Virus record (IMG/VR): IMGVR_UViG_3300025118_003437
Location: 1 to 28,233 of that record
From: a virus
Direction: 5' to 3' (one strand)
Length of the DNA stretch: 28,233 bases
A program made the translations under genes and the position numbers. Below, piece by piece: positions 1 through 5,952 of this stretch; within the stretch, counting starts at the first letter, position 1, and the number at the start of each line of letters is the position of its first letter. The notes under the pieces are model-generated. The model was not told the origin of the DNA and made no database searches. It saw only the letters and a program-made list of their open reading frames with translations.

Positions 1-192
1 GGCGTTGGTTCCGGGGAACCAGACGAACCATCACTACCACTAGAGTTTGGCGTTGGTTCCGGGGAACCAGACGAACCATCACTACCACTAGAGTTTGGCG
101 TTGGTTCCGGGGAACCAGACGAACCATCACTACCACTAGAGTTTGGCGTTGGTTCCGGGGAACCAGACGAACCATTGCTTCCATTAGAGCCC
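1..192. repeat. 48-bp in-frame tandem repeat
   Basis: Three identical 48-bp units lie at 1-48, 49-96 and 97-144, followed by a diverged fourth at 145-192 and a partial fifth. Each unit encodes 16 residues of the minus-strand fibre. The array continues past the left edge, so its copy number is unknown. Perfect identity of neighbouring copies points to recent expansion by slippage or recombination, which would change fibre length without shifting the frame. Confidence 0.95.
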
Positions 193-344
193 GGGGAACC
201 GGATGAACCATTGCTACCGTCAGAGCCGTACGCTGTATAATTAGTTGTCATTTTTACTCTTTTGAACTCTCTAGCTACGCCAGCAAAACCACACTTGGGG
301 CATTGCCGCTTCCTGCTAAACAATCTTCTAAACATATTAAACAT
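1..344 (-). CDS. Ser/Gly/Pro-repeat (collagen-like) fibre protein, C-terminally cut by window edge
   Basis: The frame is open from 344 to the left edge, so at least 114 codons are visible and the C-terminus is missing. The N-terminus is basic with a single CxxC knuckle (CPKCGFAGVAREFKRVK, residues 15-31). Next comes MTTNYTAYGSDG, then a Gly-Ser-rich tract with a 16-residue repeat (NSSGSDGSSGSPEPTP) that runs off the window. I start it at 344 because the frame is continuous up to a stop just upstream, and the GAAGG there precedes the ATGs at 344 and 335 (GAAGG spacing fits 335 best). The ATG at 251 would drop the CxxC segment and has no good ribosome site. Such repeats are typical of phage fibre shafts; its exact place in the virion is unknown. 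The gene is divergent from the 405 gene. Confidence 0.75.
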   Translation of the reverse strand, partial: MFNMFRRLFSRKRQCPKCGFAGVAREFKRVKMTTNYTAYGSDGSNGSSGSPGSNGSNGSSGSPEPTPNSSGSDGSSGSPEPTPNSSGSDGSSGSPEPTPNSSGSDGSSGSPEPT

Positions 345-356
345 GCCTTCTATTTC

Positions 357-362
357 TTATAC
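357..362 (-). promoter_or_regulatory. Candidate promoter core GTATAA
   Basis: GTATAA on the minus strand sits 12 bases before the ATG at 344. It resembles the GTGTATAA-type motif seen upstream of other genes here. Weak on its own; supported only by recurrence. Confidence 0.3.
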
Positions 363-387
363 GTTTTTTTGTTCAAAATGTAAAAAA

Positions 388-397
388 ATAAATATAA
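388..397 (+). promoter_or_regulatory. Candidate promoter core ATAAATATAA
   Basis: ATAAATATAA ends 7 bases before the ATG at 405 and resembles the T4-type late promoter core TATAAATA. No Shine-Dalgarno sequence separates it from the start, so any transcript would have almost no leader. Inferred from position and recurrence. Confidence 0.35.
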
Positions 398-404
398 CGA
401 CTCG

Positions 405-638
405 ATGGCAAAAAAGGTTATTATCACTTGGGAAGCTTCTCACGAAGCGGTAGTTGGGTTGACATTTGACGAAGATATTGATGCAAATCAATTCGAAAAT
501 GATTTAAACCAAAATACAGAAGCCTCTGATCCTAATGGGGCATTAGCAAAAATAGAGCAAATGACCAAAGAAAATAAAATCGATTTTCAAAACATGACAA
601 ATGTTTTACTCAAAAATTTTAAAGTCAGAGAAATCTAA
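405..638 (+). CDS. Small acidic protein of unknown function
   Basis: A 77-residue protein beginning MAKKVIITWEASHEAVVGL. I do not recognise its family. The N-terminal stretch alternates hydrophobic and charged residues, as in a beta-strand, and the rest is acidic and helix-prone, ending NVLLKNFKVREI. There is no membrane segment and no cysteine. The start at 405 follows an AT-rich promoter-like motif. The gene is divergent from the repeat fibre and convergent with the small membrane protein ending at 650, with a GC hairpin between the two stops. An overlapping reading frame that starts upstream at TTG 262 looks less like a protein. Confidence 0.6.
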   Translation: MAKKVIITWEASHEAVVGLTFDEDIDANQFENDLNQNTEASDPNGALAKIEQMTKENKIDFQNMTNVLLKNFKVREI

Positions 639-639
639 A

Positions 640-657
640 GCCCCCTTTTCTAGGGGC
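640..657. terminator. Possible bidirectional hairpin between convergent genes
   Basis: GCCCC at 640-644 pairs with GGGGC at 653-657 across an 8-base loop, exactly between two convergent stop codons. There is no run of T directly after the stem on either strand, so termination would be weak. Confidence 0.35.
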
Positions 658-904
658 GGAAATGTTTTTCTAACTTCTCTTCCAATTTGTCAAATCTGGA
701 ATGAATAACGTCTATAGCTCTTGTTAAGTCACCTTTTGTGACATACTGCTTTGGCATTTCGACTGCCATTTGGGCGACCTTGTCGGTCATCTCGTCATGC
801 TTTTTCCAGAGGTTGTCTATGTTATGAAATAGTCTTTTCATAGTCCAACCAATAGAGAACGCAGCTATACCTAAAATTATATCTATTGCATTATTAAATT
901 CCAT
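650..904 (-). CDS. Small membrane protein with coiled-coil tail
   Basis: An 84-residue protein. Residues 5-25 (NAIDIILGIAAFSIGWTMK) form a single hydrophobic segment. A long helical, heptad-like part follows (YVTKGDLTRAIDVIHSRFDK then LEEKLEKHF) that would face one side of the membrane. Short proteins with one N-terminal membrane helix and a coiled coil occur near phage lysis genes, but there is no endolysin next door, so a holin or spanin role is only a possibility. It lies downstream of and co-directional with the MscS-like gene at 933-1388, with its own promoter-like motif in the 28-base gap. Confidence 0.65.
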   Translation of the reverse strand: MEFNNAIDIILGIAAFSIGWTMKRLFHNIDNLWKKHDEMTDKVAQMAVEMPKQYVTKGDLTRAIDVIHSRFDKLEEKLEKHFRP

Positions 905-910
905 TTTTGA

Positions 911-926
911 CTTTATTTAAATACAC
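911..926 (-). promoter_or_regulatory. Candidate promoter core GTGTATTTAAATAAAG
   Basis: The minus-strand sequence reads GTGTATTTAAATAAAGTC and ends a few bases before the ATG at 904. It is close to the motif before 8781 (GTGTAAATAAAGTC), which precedes an unrelated gene on the other strand. That match is the main support. Confidence 0.45.
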
Positions 927-932
927 TTTTTT

Positions 933-1388
933 TTATTTTTCTTCCCCTAGTTTCGGGATTTCTTTCATTTTGTCCCTTATGGCTCTTTGTTCGTCATAGC
1001 CTTGTTCTCCGCCTTTATGTAAGTAATGAAAGCCTCCGTTTAAAGGGAGCTTCTTTTCTATGACCAGCAGTTTTAGCCTGTCGTTTGGGACTATCATTTT
1101 AGTTCCGCGATCTGTCATGTAAAAAATTGTTTTCAAAAATCCGACACGAACTATACGCGCCTGCCTTCCAGAGATATACAACACATCATCATTACAGAAG
1201 TCCTTACCAATACATATCAAAAACCCTTCCGCAGCTTTGTGAATCGCGTCTTTAAACAAGATACCCAAAAAAGCGAAAAGGAATAACCAGCCATACGAGC
1301 CCATTAATTGCTCTATGGCTTGTTGAAATTCAGGGCTATTGTGGGCCAGACCAAGGATTTTGTCTGTAGCCAAGTTTATATCGTCCAT
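933..1388 (-). CDS. Single-span membrane protein with MscS-like beta-domain (paralogue 1)
   Basis: 151 residues, starting at the ATG at 1388. A GTG 18 bases earlier is also in frame but lies inside the promoter-like motif. Residues about 32-60 are a hydrophobic span (GSYGWLFLFAFLGILFKDA). Residues about 66-106 read NDDVLYISGRQARIVRVG, then LKTIFYMTDRGTKMIVPNDR. This follows the pattern of the beta-domain of MscS channels: GD-x-I, G-x-x-G-x-V, then T-x-x-x-x-x-D-G-x-x-x-x-x-PN. A charged C-terminal tail of about 40 residues follows. It is clearly homologous to the divergent gene at 1441-1755. It is much shorter than a cellular MscS and has one rather than three membrane helices. Role unknown: a channel, holin-like pore or membrane anchor are all possible. 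Confidence 0.65.
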   Translation of the reverse strand: MDDINLATDKILGLAHNSPEFQQAIEQLMGSYGWLFLFAFLGILFKDAIHKAAEGFLICIGKDFCNDDVLYISGRQARIVRVGFLKTIFYMTDRGTKMIVPNDRLKLLVIEKKLPLNGGFHYLHKGGEQGYDEQRAIRDKMKEIPKLGEEK

Positions 1389-1395
1389 CTCTAAA

Positions 1396-1407
1396 CAAAT
1401 ATACACC
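1396..1407 (-). promoter_or_regulatory. Candidate promoter core GGTGTATATTTG
   Basis: The motif begins 19 bases before the ATG at 1388. Its mirror partner, GGTGTATATATATTG, begins 18 bases before the divergent ATG at 1441. Two matching motifs in opposite orientations at nearly the same distance is strong internal support for a functional signal. Confidence 0.5.
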
Positions 1408-1422
1408 TCTAATTAAGAAATT

Positions 1423-1437
1423 GGTGTATATATATTG
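1423..1437 (+). promoter_or_regulatory. Candidate promoter core GGTGTATATATATTG
   Basis: Lies 18 bases before the ATG at 1441 and mirrors the minus-strand motif at 1396-1407. No Shine-Dalgarno sequence is seen between it and the start. Confidence 0.5.
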
Positions 1438-1440
1438 TAT

Positions 1441-1755
1441 ATGGAAGATCAAATCGCTAATGCCGGTCAAAATTTTATCGGCGAACACGGTTGGTTGCTC
1501 ATCGCGGGAGCGGCGGGTTTAATTTTCAAAGAGACTATAACTAGCTTCGCAGCTGCAGTATCAATGTCTCTTTTCGGAGGAATAAAGACTGACGATGTCT
1601 ACAGTATGGGTGGACGAGCCTGCAGGGTAGTAAGAGTTGGAATAAGATCTACAACTTTCTATTTTGCAGACACTAAAACCCGAGTAGATATAGCAAATGA
1701 AGACATTAAAGGTCTAAGACTCGAAAAGAAGATAGCACCGATGGATACAGAATAA
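1441..1755 (+). CDS. Single-span membrane protein with MscS-like beta-domain (paralogue 2)
   Basis: 104 residues, starting at the ATG at 1441 (a TTG two codons earlier is in frame but lies inside the promoter-like motif). Residues about 14-46 are hydrophobic (GEHGWLLIAGAAGLIFKETI). Residues about 50-95 read DDVYSMGGRACRVVRVGIRS, then TTFYFADTKTRVDIANEDIK, again the MscS beta-domain pattern. Shared positions with the divergent paralogue include GxxGWL, G-x-x-F-K, DDV, GR-x-x-R-x-VRVG, T-x-F-Y and EKK. It lacks the paralogue's C-terminal tail, and the PN motif has become AN. The two could assemble together. Function not established. Confidence 0.65.
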   Translation: MEDQIANAGQNFIGEHGWLLIAGAAGLIFKETITSFAAAVSMSLFGGIKTDDVYSMGGRACRVVRVGIRSTTFYFADTKTRVDIANEDIKGLRLEKKIAPMDTE

Positions 1756-1763
1756 GAGCGAAA

Positions 1764-1775
1764 TAGTTATATATT
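1764..1775 (+). promoter_or_regulatory. Candidate promoter core TAGTTATATATT
   Basis: Directly abuts the ATG of the PhoH gene at 1776. The same TAGTTATA octamer occurs before 2905 and 17998. Confidence 0.35.
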
Positions 1776-2543
1776 ATGCCTAAAGTTAAACTCGACCAAT
1801 TGGCCAGTTCTTTAGAAGATCTGGATAATCCACAGGGTAGGGCTTTGCAGCGAGAGCCTATTAGACACAGGGAAAAGTTTCATATAGAAGATTTCAAATG
1901 GACAAGAAAACAGAAAGATTTTATCAAGATAGCCTTAAGTAAGGAATCTAAGATACTTTTTGCCAAAGGTCCGGCGGGGTCTTCTAAAACTCTCCTTAGT
2001 GTTTATTGCGCTCTACATTTACTTAGCGAAGGAAAGGTTTCCGAAATAGTCTATATTAGATCTGCGGTGGAAAGCTCTGATTCTAGAATGGGGTTTTTAC
2101 CGGGAGACGCTGATCAAAAGCTTCATTTTTATAACCTGCCTTTTTTACATAAAATGGAAGAGCTTATATGCCCTAATGTAATAAAAAAACTACAAAAAGA
2201 CGAAAGAGTATCAACTTATCCTGTTAATTTTTGTAGAGGTATGAGTTGGAATTCTAAGTGCCTAATATTTGACGAGTGCCAAAATAGTACCGTAAAGGAA
2301 ATAGTGACTGTTTTAACTAGGTTGGGTATGGGTTCTAAATGCTTCGTATTAGCTGACCCTGCTCAAACAGATTTAAAAAATGGGGCCAGAGGGGGATTCG
2401 AAAGAATAGAAGGTCTTTTCACAGATAAAGAAAGTAAAAAGTTCGGCATAAATACTTTCCAATTCGACGAAACCGATGTGGTTAGATCCGAGCTTGTTAG
2501 ATTTTTGGTAACTAAATTTAAAGACTTGACTACTATTAGCTAG
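1776..2543 (+). CDS. phoH: PhoH-like P-loop ATPase
   Basis: 255 residues. Walker A is GPAGSSKT at 65-72 and Walker B is LIFDECQN at 163-170. Between them is the family's IVYIRSAVESSDSRMGFLPG block (91-110), and after them ADPAQTDL (193-200). These are the hallmarks of PhoH-family ATPases, which resemble the helicase superfamily I core; some members have RNA helicase or nuclease activity through an added PIN domain, absent here. PhoH genes are widespread in marine phages, but their role in infection is unresolved. The stop overlaps by a few bases the stop of the convergent gene at 2540-2842. Identity is confident; biological role is not. Confidence 0.92.
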   Translation: MPKVKLDQLASSLEDLDNPQGRALQREPIRHREKFHIEDFKWTRKQKDFIKIALSKESKILFAKGPAGSSKTLLSVYCALHLLSEGKVSEIVYIRSAVESSDSRMGFLPGDADQKLHFYNLPFLHKMEELICPNVIKKLQKDERVSTYPVNFCRGMSWNSKCLIFDECQNSTVKEIVTVLTRLGMGSKCFVLADPAQTDLKNGARGGFERIEGLFTDKESKKFGINTFQFDETDVVRSELVRFLVTKFKDLTTIS

Positions 2544-2842
2544 TCTTCTGGACTCTCGCACTGGACCGTCTGCCTCCACCCGTCTTTATGCAAGATGTTT
2601 GTTAGCGCACTGCAGAATCTTCTGACTTTTTTTTCAGGTACGTCCCAAAAGAAAGCGTGGAAAATTTCTTCGGTTAAGACTGCCATTTCTCGTTTAGGAG
2701 GGAGATCGGGGGAAATATGTATCTTAGGACCTTTATAATCTGGGGGGTCACATAGACCATCAGCGTTGTAGCTGTAATGAGGTCTCTTCTTAAAGATCTT
2801 ATACTTTATTCCATCGTTGTTAGTAAAAGTGTAATTAGCCAT
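2540..2842 (-). CDS. Small protein with degenerate HExxH-like motif
   Basis: 100 residues. The core reads PDLPPKREMAVLTEEIFHAF, then FWDVPEKKVRRFCSALTNIL, and HKDGWR. It resembles small phage proteins with an LIHEALHA zinc-protease-like helix followed by WDL and a C-terminal helix. Here the first histidine of HExxH is replaced by Glu (EEIFH), so the usual zinc site is incomplete. It may be a non-catalytic member or use an altered metal site. Its stop overlaps that of PhoH, a convergent arrangement. The start at 2842 is the only ATG near the frame's beginning. Confidence 0.6.
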   Translation of the reverse strand: MANYTFTNNDGIKYKIFKKRPHYSYNADGLCDPPDYKGPKIHISPDLPPKREMAVLTEEIFHAFFWDVPEKKVRRFCSALTNILHKDGWRQTVQCESPED

Positions 2843-2877
2843 AACATTTTTATTGTGTAAAACGGTATCTAGTTGTA

Positions 2878-2901
2878 ATAACTATTTGCTTAGTTATAAA
2901 A
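2878..2901 (+). promoter_or_regulatory. Inverted repeat overlapping a TAGTTATAAAA promoter-like core
   Basis: ATAACTA at 2878-2884 and TAGTTAT at 2891-2897 form a 7-bp inverted repeat with a 6-base spacer, ending just before the ATG at 2905. The right arm is part of TAGTTATAAAA. The same half-sites meet with no spacer in the palindrome at 17966-17979. Could be an operator, a promoter or a small hairpin. Confidence 0.35.
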
Positions 2902-2904
2902 GAT

Positions 2905-3216
2905 ATGTCTAAGTTAAAAAAAGTTACTTATTGCCAGAGCTGCGGTCAATCTAACCCTTGGGTGATGCAGTCCAAGACCTCCTTGCTGCAGAAGCCGAAA
3001 TTTTGCTGTTCTTGCGGAACTGATTTAGTCACAGGACAAAAACCTGCTAAGGAAGTTGCTGCCAGAAAAACAGAGATAGAAGAGGAGGATACTCCCATTC
3101 CTCTGAATATCCCGCCATTAGAGTTAGATATGGAAGCTTCTTATTTTCCGAAGAGAGACTCGCAAACCCTAGGTAGCTTAGTCGACCCTGCGAGGACAGG
3201 CGAAGAAGATACCTAA
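2905..3216 (+). CDS. Zinc-ribbon protein of unknown function
   Basis: 103 residues. C10-x2-C13 (CQSCG) and C35-x2-C38 (CCSCG) form a two-knuckle zinc ribbon in the first 40 residues. The rest is acidic, low in predicted structure and rich in Pro and Glu (EIEEEDTPIPLNIPP). It sits 5 bases upstream of the sigma-like gene, probably in the same operon. Small zinc-ribbon proteins in phages often touch nucleic acid or RNA polymerase, so a transcription accessory role is plausible but unproven. The start at 2905 follows the TAGTTATAAAA motif. Confidence 0.65.
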   Translation: MSKLKKVTYCQSCGQSNPWVMQSKTSLLQKPKFCCSCGTDLVTGQKPAKEVAARKTEIEEEDTPIPLNIPPLELDMEASYFPKRDSQTLGSLVDPARTGEEDT

Positions 3217-3221
3217 ACCAC

Positions 3222-3914
3222 ATGCCCAAAAAGAAGGCGAAAAAAATAGACTTTGAGGACTGTATAGATGTTATTGACCAAGAGATTTCCAAAAGAAGAA
3301 ATAAGTGGACTCTAACTTCTATAGCTTGGATGGATTTTGATGATATTTCTCAAATTCTAAAAATACACATTTTTAAAAAGTGGCATTTGTATGATTGTAG
3401 TAAGCCTTTAGCTCCTTGGCTCAACAGAATCATATCGAACCAACTAAAAAATTTAATTCGCAATAACTATAGTAATTATTGCAAACCTTGTTTAAAGTGC
3501 GCTGCAGCGGAACCGGATTCTGCCTGCTCAATATATGGCAGTCAAGATGCCAGATGCCCCCTTTATAAAGCTTGGCTACGCAAAAAGAAGTCAGCTTATG
3601 ATGTGAAGATGGCTCTGCCCTTAGAAAAACATAAAGAGAAGCTTAATGATGTTGAGGTTTCTCCTGCGGACATAGAGCTTGGTATTGTAAAATTAAATAA
3701 AAAACTTAAAGAGGTCTTAAAGCCTAACGAGTGGATAGTCTACGAAGGCTTTTATATAATGAATAAAACAGAGCAGGAAATTGCTGAAACTCTGAATTTC
3801 AAAACTACAGAAAAAAATAGAACTCCGGGATACAAACAAATAAAAAATATACAAAAGTCTATTTTAACCAAGGCTAGAAAAATTTTAAGTAAAAATGAGT
3901 TAGACTGGATATGA
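3222..3914 (+). CDS. Sigma-70-family-like transcription factor with inserted cysteine cluster
   Basis: 230 residues. Residues about 30-85 match sigma region 2 in pattern: WMDFDDISQILKIHIFKKWH, then PLAPWLNRIISNQLKNLIRN (compare the DLxQEvfLrlw and fraWLyrIarNxxxdxlR patterns of ECF sigmas). Residues about 150-225 look like region 4, with EQEIAETLNF as the start of a helix-turn-helix and KQIKNIQKSILTKARKIL as the recognition and exit helices. Between them lies a cysteine cluster: C87, C90, C93, C102, C112, a likely metal site. It would redirect host RNA polymerase to phage promoters. It overlaps the next gene by ATGA and sits next to a zinc-ribbon gene. Confidence 0.7.
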   Translation: MPKKKAKKIDFEDCIDVIDQEISKRRNKWTLTSIAWMDFDDISQILKIHIFKKWHLYDCSKPLAPWLNRIISNQLKNLIRNNYSNYCKPCLKCAAAEPDSACSIYGSQDARCPLYKAWLRKKKSAYDVKMALPLEKHKEKLNDVEVSPADIELGIVKLNKKLKEVLKPNEWIVYEGFYIMNKTEQEIAETLNFKTTEKNRTPGYKQIKNIQKSILTKARKILSKNELDWI

Positions 3915-4855
3915 TTGATATTCCTGAATTAAAAAATACTGTTAAGATAAATAGCGAAGGCTGTGCGGAAAACTATTCGCCGGAAGACGCAGAAAGGGTT
4001 GTGGACAGTATTATTAGTAGATCTCTAAGATATCCTACTACCTATAAGAGCATAACCGAAAAAAAACAAGAGGCAAAAGAGCTAAGGCAGAAAGGTTGGC
4101 TAAAGATAGAAGGGGCCTTAAAAAACAAGATAGATTTGATTGACACGATTAGCCGAAAACTTAATTACATATTAGACGGAGGTGAAATAGAAGTTTATTC
4201 TGAGTTGGGCAGGCAATTTGGGGAGCGGAATGATAATATATTTAATCAGTCCGAAGCCAGAAATAATCAATTATTTTTATCTGTACCCGAGCCGCTTTAT
4301 AATGTCCCTGAAATATCAGATATAATTTTTGATAAGACTTTAATTGGAGTCGCTAAATCTTTTTACGGGTGTATTCCTGCTATTGGCACTCTAAACCTCA
4401 GAAAAAGTTTCGCTAATAATCTAAACAGCGAAAATACGACTATGTATCACGTAGACCCGAACTCTCCTTATTTTTTTAAAGCTTTTGTCTATTTAAAAGA
4501 TGTCGACAGTGTGGAGGATGGGCCTTTTACTTTTGTTGAGGGTAGTATAGATAATAAACCTGATAACTTACTACAAGAATATAGATGGCAAGACGATGAA
4601 ATAGAAAATTTTTACGGCAAGGATAAAATAAAACATTTAACAGCGAAAAAGGGAGATGTTCTATTTGCCGTGACCTCTGGCTTCCATAAAGGCCAGAAGT
4701 GCGTTAGAAAAGATAGAGAGCTTCTAACCATAGATTATATGTGTCATCCTGACAGTTGGGATATGAAAAAATCTATGTTCATTAAGAGAGATACCTTTTT
4801 AAACTTACAAAAAGAAGATATACCTTTAACAGACTTTTTAAAAATAAGAGTATGA
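3911..4855 (+). CDS. PhyH-type 2-oxoglutarate/Fe(II) dioxygenase
   Basis: 314 residues. The iron-binding HxD motif is H180-V181-D182 (MYHVDPNSPYFFKAFVYLKD). The distal histidine is probably H259 (SGFHKG), followed by R266/R269 for the 2-oxoglutarate carboxylate (VRKDRELLTIDY). DGPFTFVEGS (203-212) is the typical phytanoyl-CoA dioxygenase-family strand. Fe(II)/2OG oxygenases are common in marine phages, where substrates are mostly unknown; protein side chains, nucleotides or surface sugars are possible. It is translationally coupled to its neighbours (ATGA overlaps on both sides) and so belongs to the sigma-terminase operon. Confidence 0.8.
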   Translation: MIDIPELKNTVKINSEGCAENYSPEDAERVVDSIISRSLRYPTTYKSITEKKQEAKELRQKGWLKIEGALKNKIDLIDTISRKLNYILDGGEIEVYSELGRQFGERNDNIFNQSEARNNQLFLSVPEPLYNVPEISDIIFDKTLIGVAKSFYGCIPAIGTLNLRKSFANNLNSENTTMYHVDPNSPYFFKAFVYLKDVDSVEDGPFTFVEGSIDNKPDNLLQEYRWQDDEIENFYGKDKIKHLTAKKGDVLFAVTSGFHKGQKCVRKDRELLTIDYMCHPDSWDMKKSMFIKRDTFLNLQKEDIPLTDFLKIRV

Positions 4856-5952
4856 ATGACCTGACATTAACCAATGAGCAAAAGTTTGCACTTACTTCAG
4901 TAAGAGACAGTTTCCTCGCAGGGGATGATGTCGATATATCCTTAATGCATCTGATACAAGATGTTGCGGGATTCAAAGGTAAAGACGGGAGAAGCAAAGA
5001 GGGTCGTGCTGTAAAATCATATTTAAGCGAGATAGACTTCAATGCAATACCAGCTAGCGAATATCAAAAAGTCGATAAACCAGAACTATCAGAAGAACAA
5101 AAAGAGTTTCTAGGAAACCACAGAGGCACAATGAAATATGTTGAGATGTCTCGAATAATTTTTGGAGATGAGTCGTTGACAAGCCTAAGCGCCGAAACAA
5201 GGATGGTTACGGACTACTGCAAAAGTCTAGAGGGAGAAGACTTTGAGACTCCAGAAGAACAACAAGAGAGGTTTGAGTATAAACCCCCAAAGCATCCAGA
5301 TAGAGTTTTAAGCAGGGTTAATAGATTTGTTCACGACAGCGGAATAGATAAAGATAAAATTACGCCTAGACAAAAAAAGAATTTAGAAAGGTTGATGGGC
5401 TACCTTCATACCTTTAGGTTTATTCATCAGATAAATAACTACGAACACGAAACAGAAAGAGAGTTATTTGAATCTTCGTTTGTTAGATATACCAATGACA
5501 AGCCGGACTTAACTCAAGAAGAAGTAGACCAGTATATAGTCTTGTCTGGAGAAGTGGTGATAGCGTCCAATATCCAAAGAAGGGTTGGGAGACTTCAGAG
5601 ATTACTTGATGATACTGCCAACGACAACGAGGGAAGAAGGATATCAATGAGTTTAGTGGAGGCTATAAGCACGGCTACAAACGAATATAACTCTTGTGTT
5701 AATAGACAGCATAAACTACTAAGCGACCTAAAACAAAAGAGAAGCGATAGGTTGAGTAAGCAAGTCCAAGACAATGCAAGTATATTGAATCTTGTTGAGA
5801 CTTGGAAAGAAGAAGAAAGCCGAAGAGAATTAATAAAGATGGCAGAGCTAAGAAAGGGTACTATTAAAGACGAGGTGGAGAAGCTAGTAACTATGGACGA
5901 TGTCAAGGCTAGAATATTTGGATTATCAGAAGAGGAGGCTTTAAATGGATAA
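4852..5952 (+). CDS. Tandem HTH-like repeat protein, candidate small terminase subunit
   Basis: 366 residues, mostly helical and charged. Two similar segments are visible: residues about 29-60 (LMHLIQDVAGF then SKEGRAVKSYLSE) and 93-126 (MKYVEMSRIIFGDE then LSAETRMVTDYCK). Both end in E-x-R-x-V-x-x-Y and look like a duplicated DNA-binding helix unit. The C-terminal half (about 160-366) is long helical, coiled-coil-like sequence ending EEALNG. Its place two genes before the large terminase, and the DNA-binding appearance plus helical oligomerisation region, suggest a small terminase or DNA recognition protein. No direct family match is claimed. It overlaps the upstream gene by ATGA and the downstream gene by 8 bases. 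Confidence 0.55.
   Translation: MNDLTLTNEQKFALTSVRDSFLAGDDVDISLMHLIQDVAGFKGKDGRSKEGRAVKSYLSEIDFNAIPASEYQKVDKPELSEEQKEFLGNHRGTMKYVEMSRIIFGDESLTSLSAETRMVTDYCKSLEGEDFETPEEQQERFEYKPPKHPDRVLSRVNRFVHDSGIDKDKITPRQKKNLERLMGYLHTFRFIHQINNYEHETERELFESSFVRYTNDKPDLTQEEVDQYIVLSGEVVIASNIQRRVGRLQRLLDDTANDNEGRRISMSLVEAISTATNEYNSCVNRQHKLLSDLKQKRSDRLSKQVQDNASILNLVETWKEEESRRELIKMAELRKGTIKDEVEKLVTMDDVKARIFGLSEEEALNG

Noticed and set aside
1-192. Direct repeats considered as a CRISPR array
   Set aside because: The units are contiguous with no unique spacers and are in-frame coding repeats.
1-192. GGTTCCGGGGAACC considered as a hairpin or operator in each unit
   Set aside because: It lies inside coding repeats and the centre is not self-complementary; it follows from the Gly-Ser-Pro-Glu-Pro codons.
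262-453. Plus-strand frame of 63 codons beginning at TTG
   Set aside because: It overlaps the start of the more convincing 405 gene, has a rare start, no ribosome site, and lies opposite the N-terminus of the minus-strand fibre, whose CPKCG-containing frame explains the coding signal.
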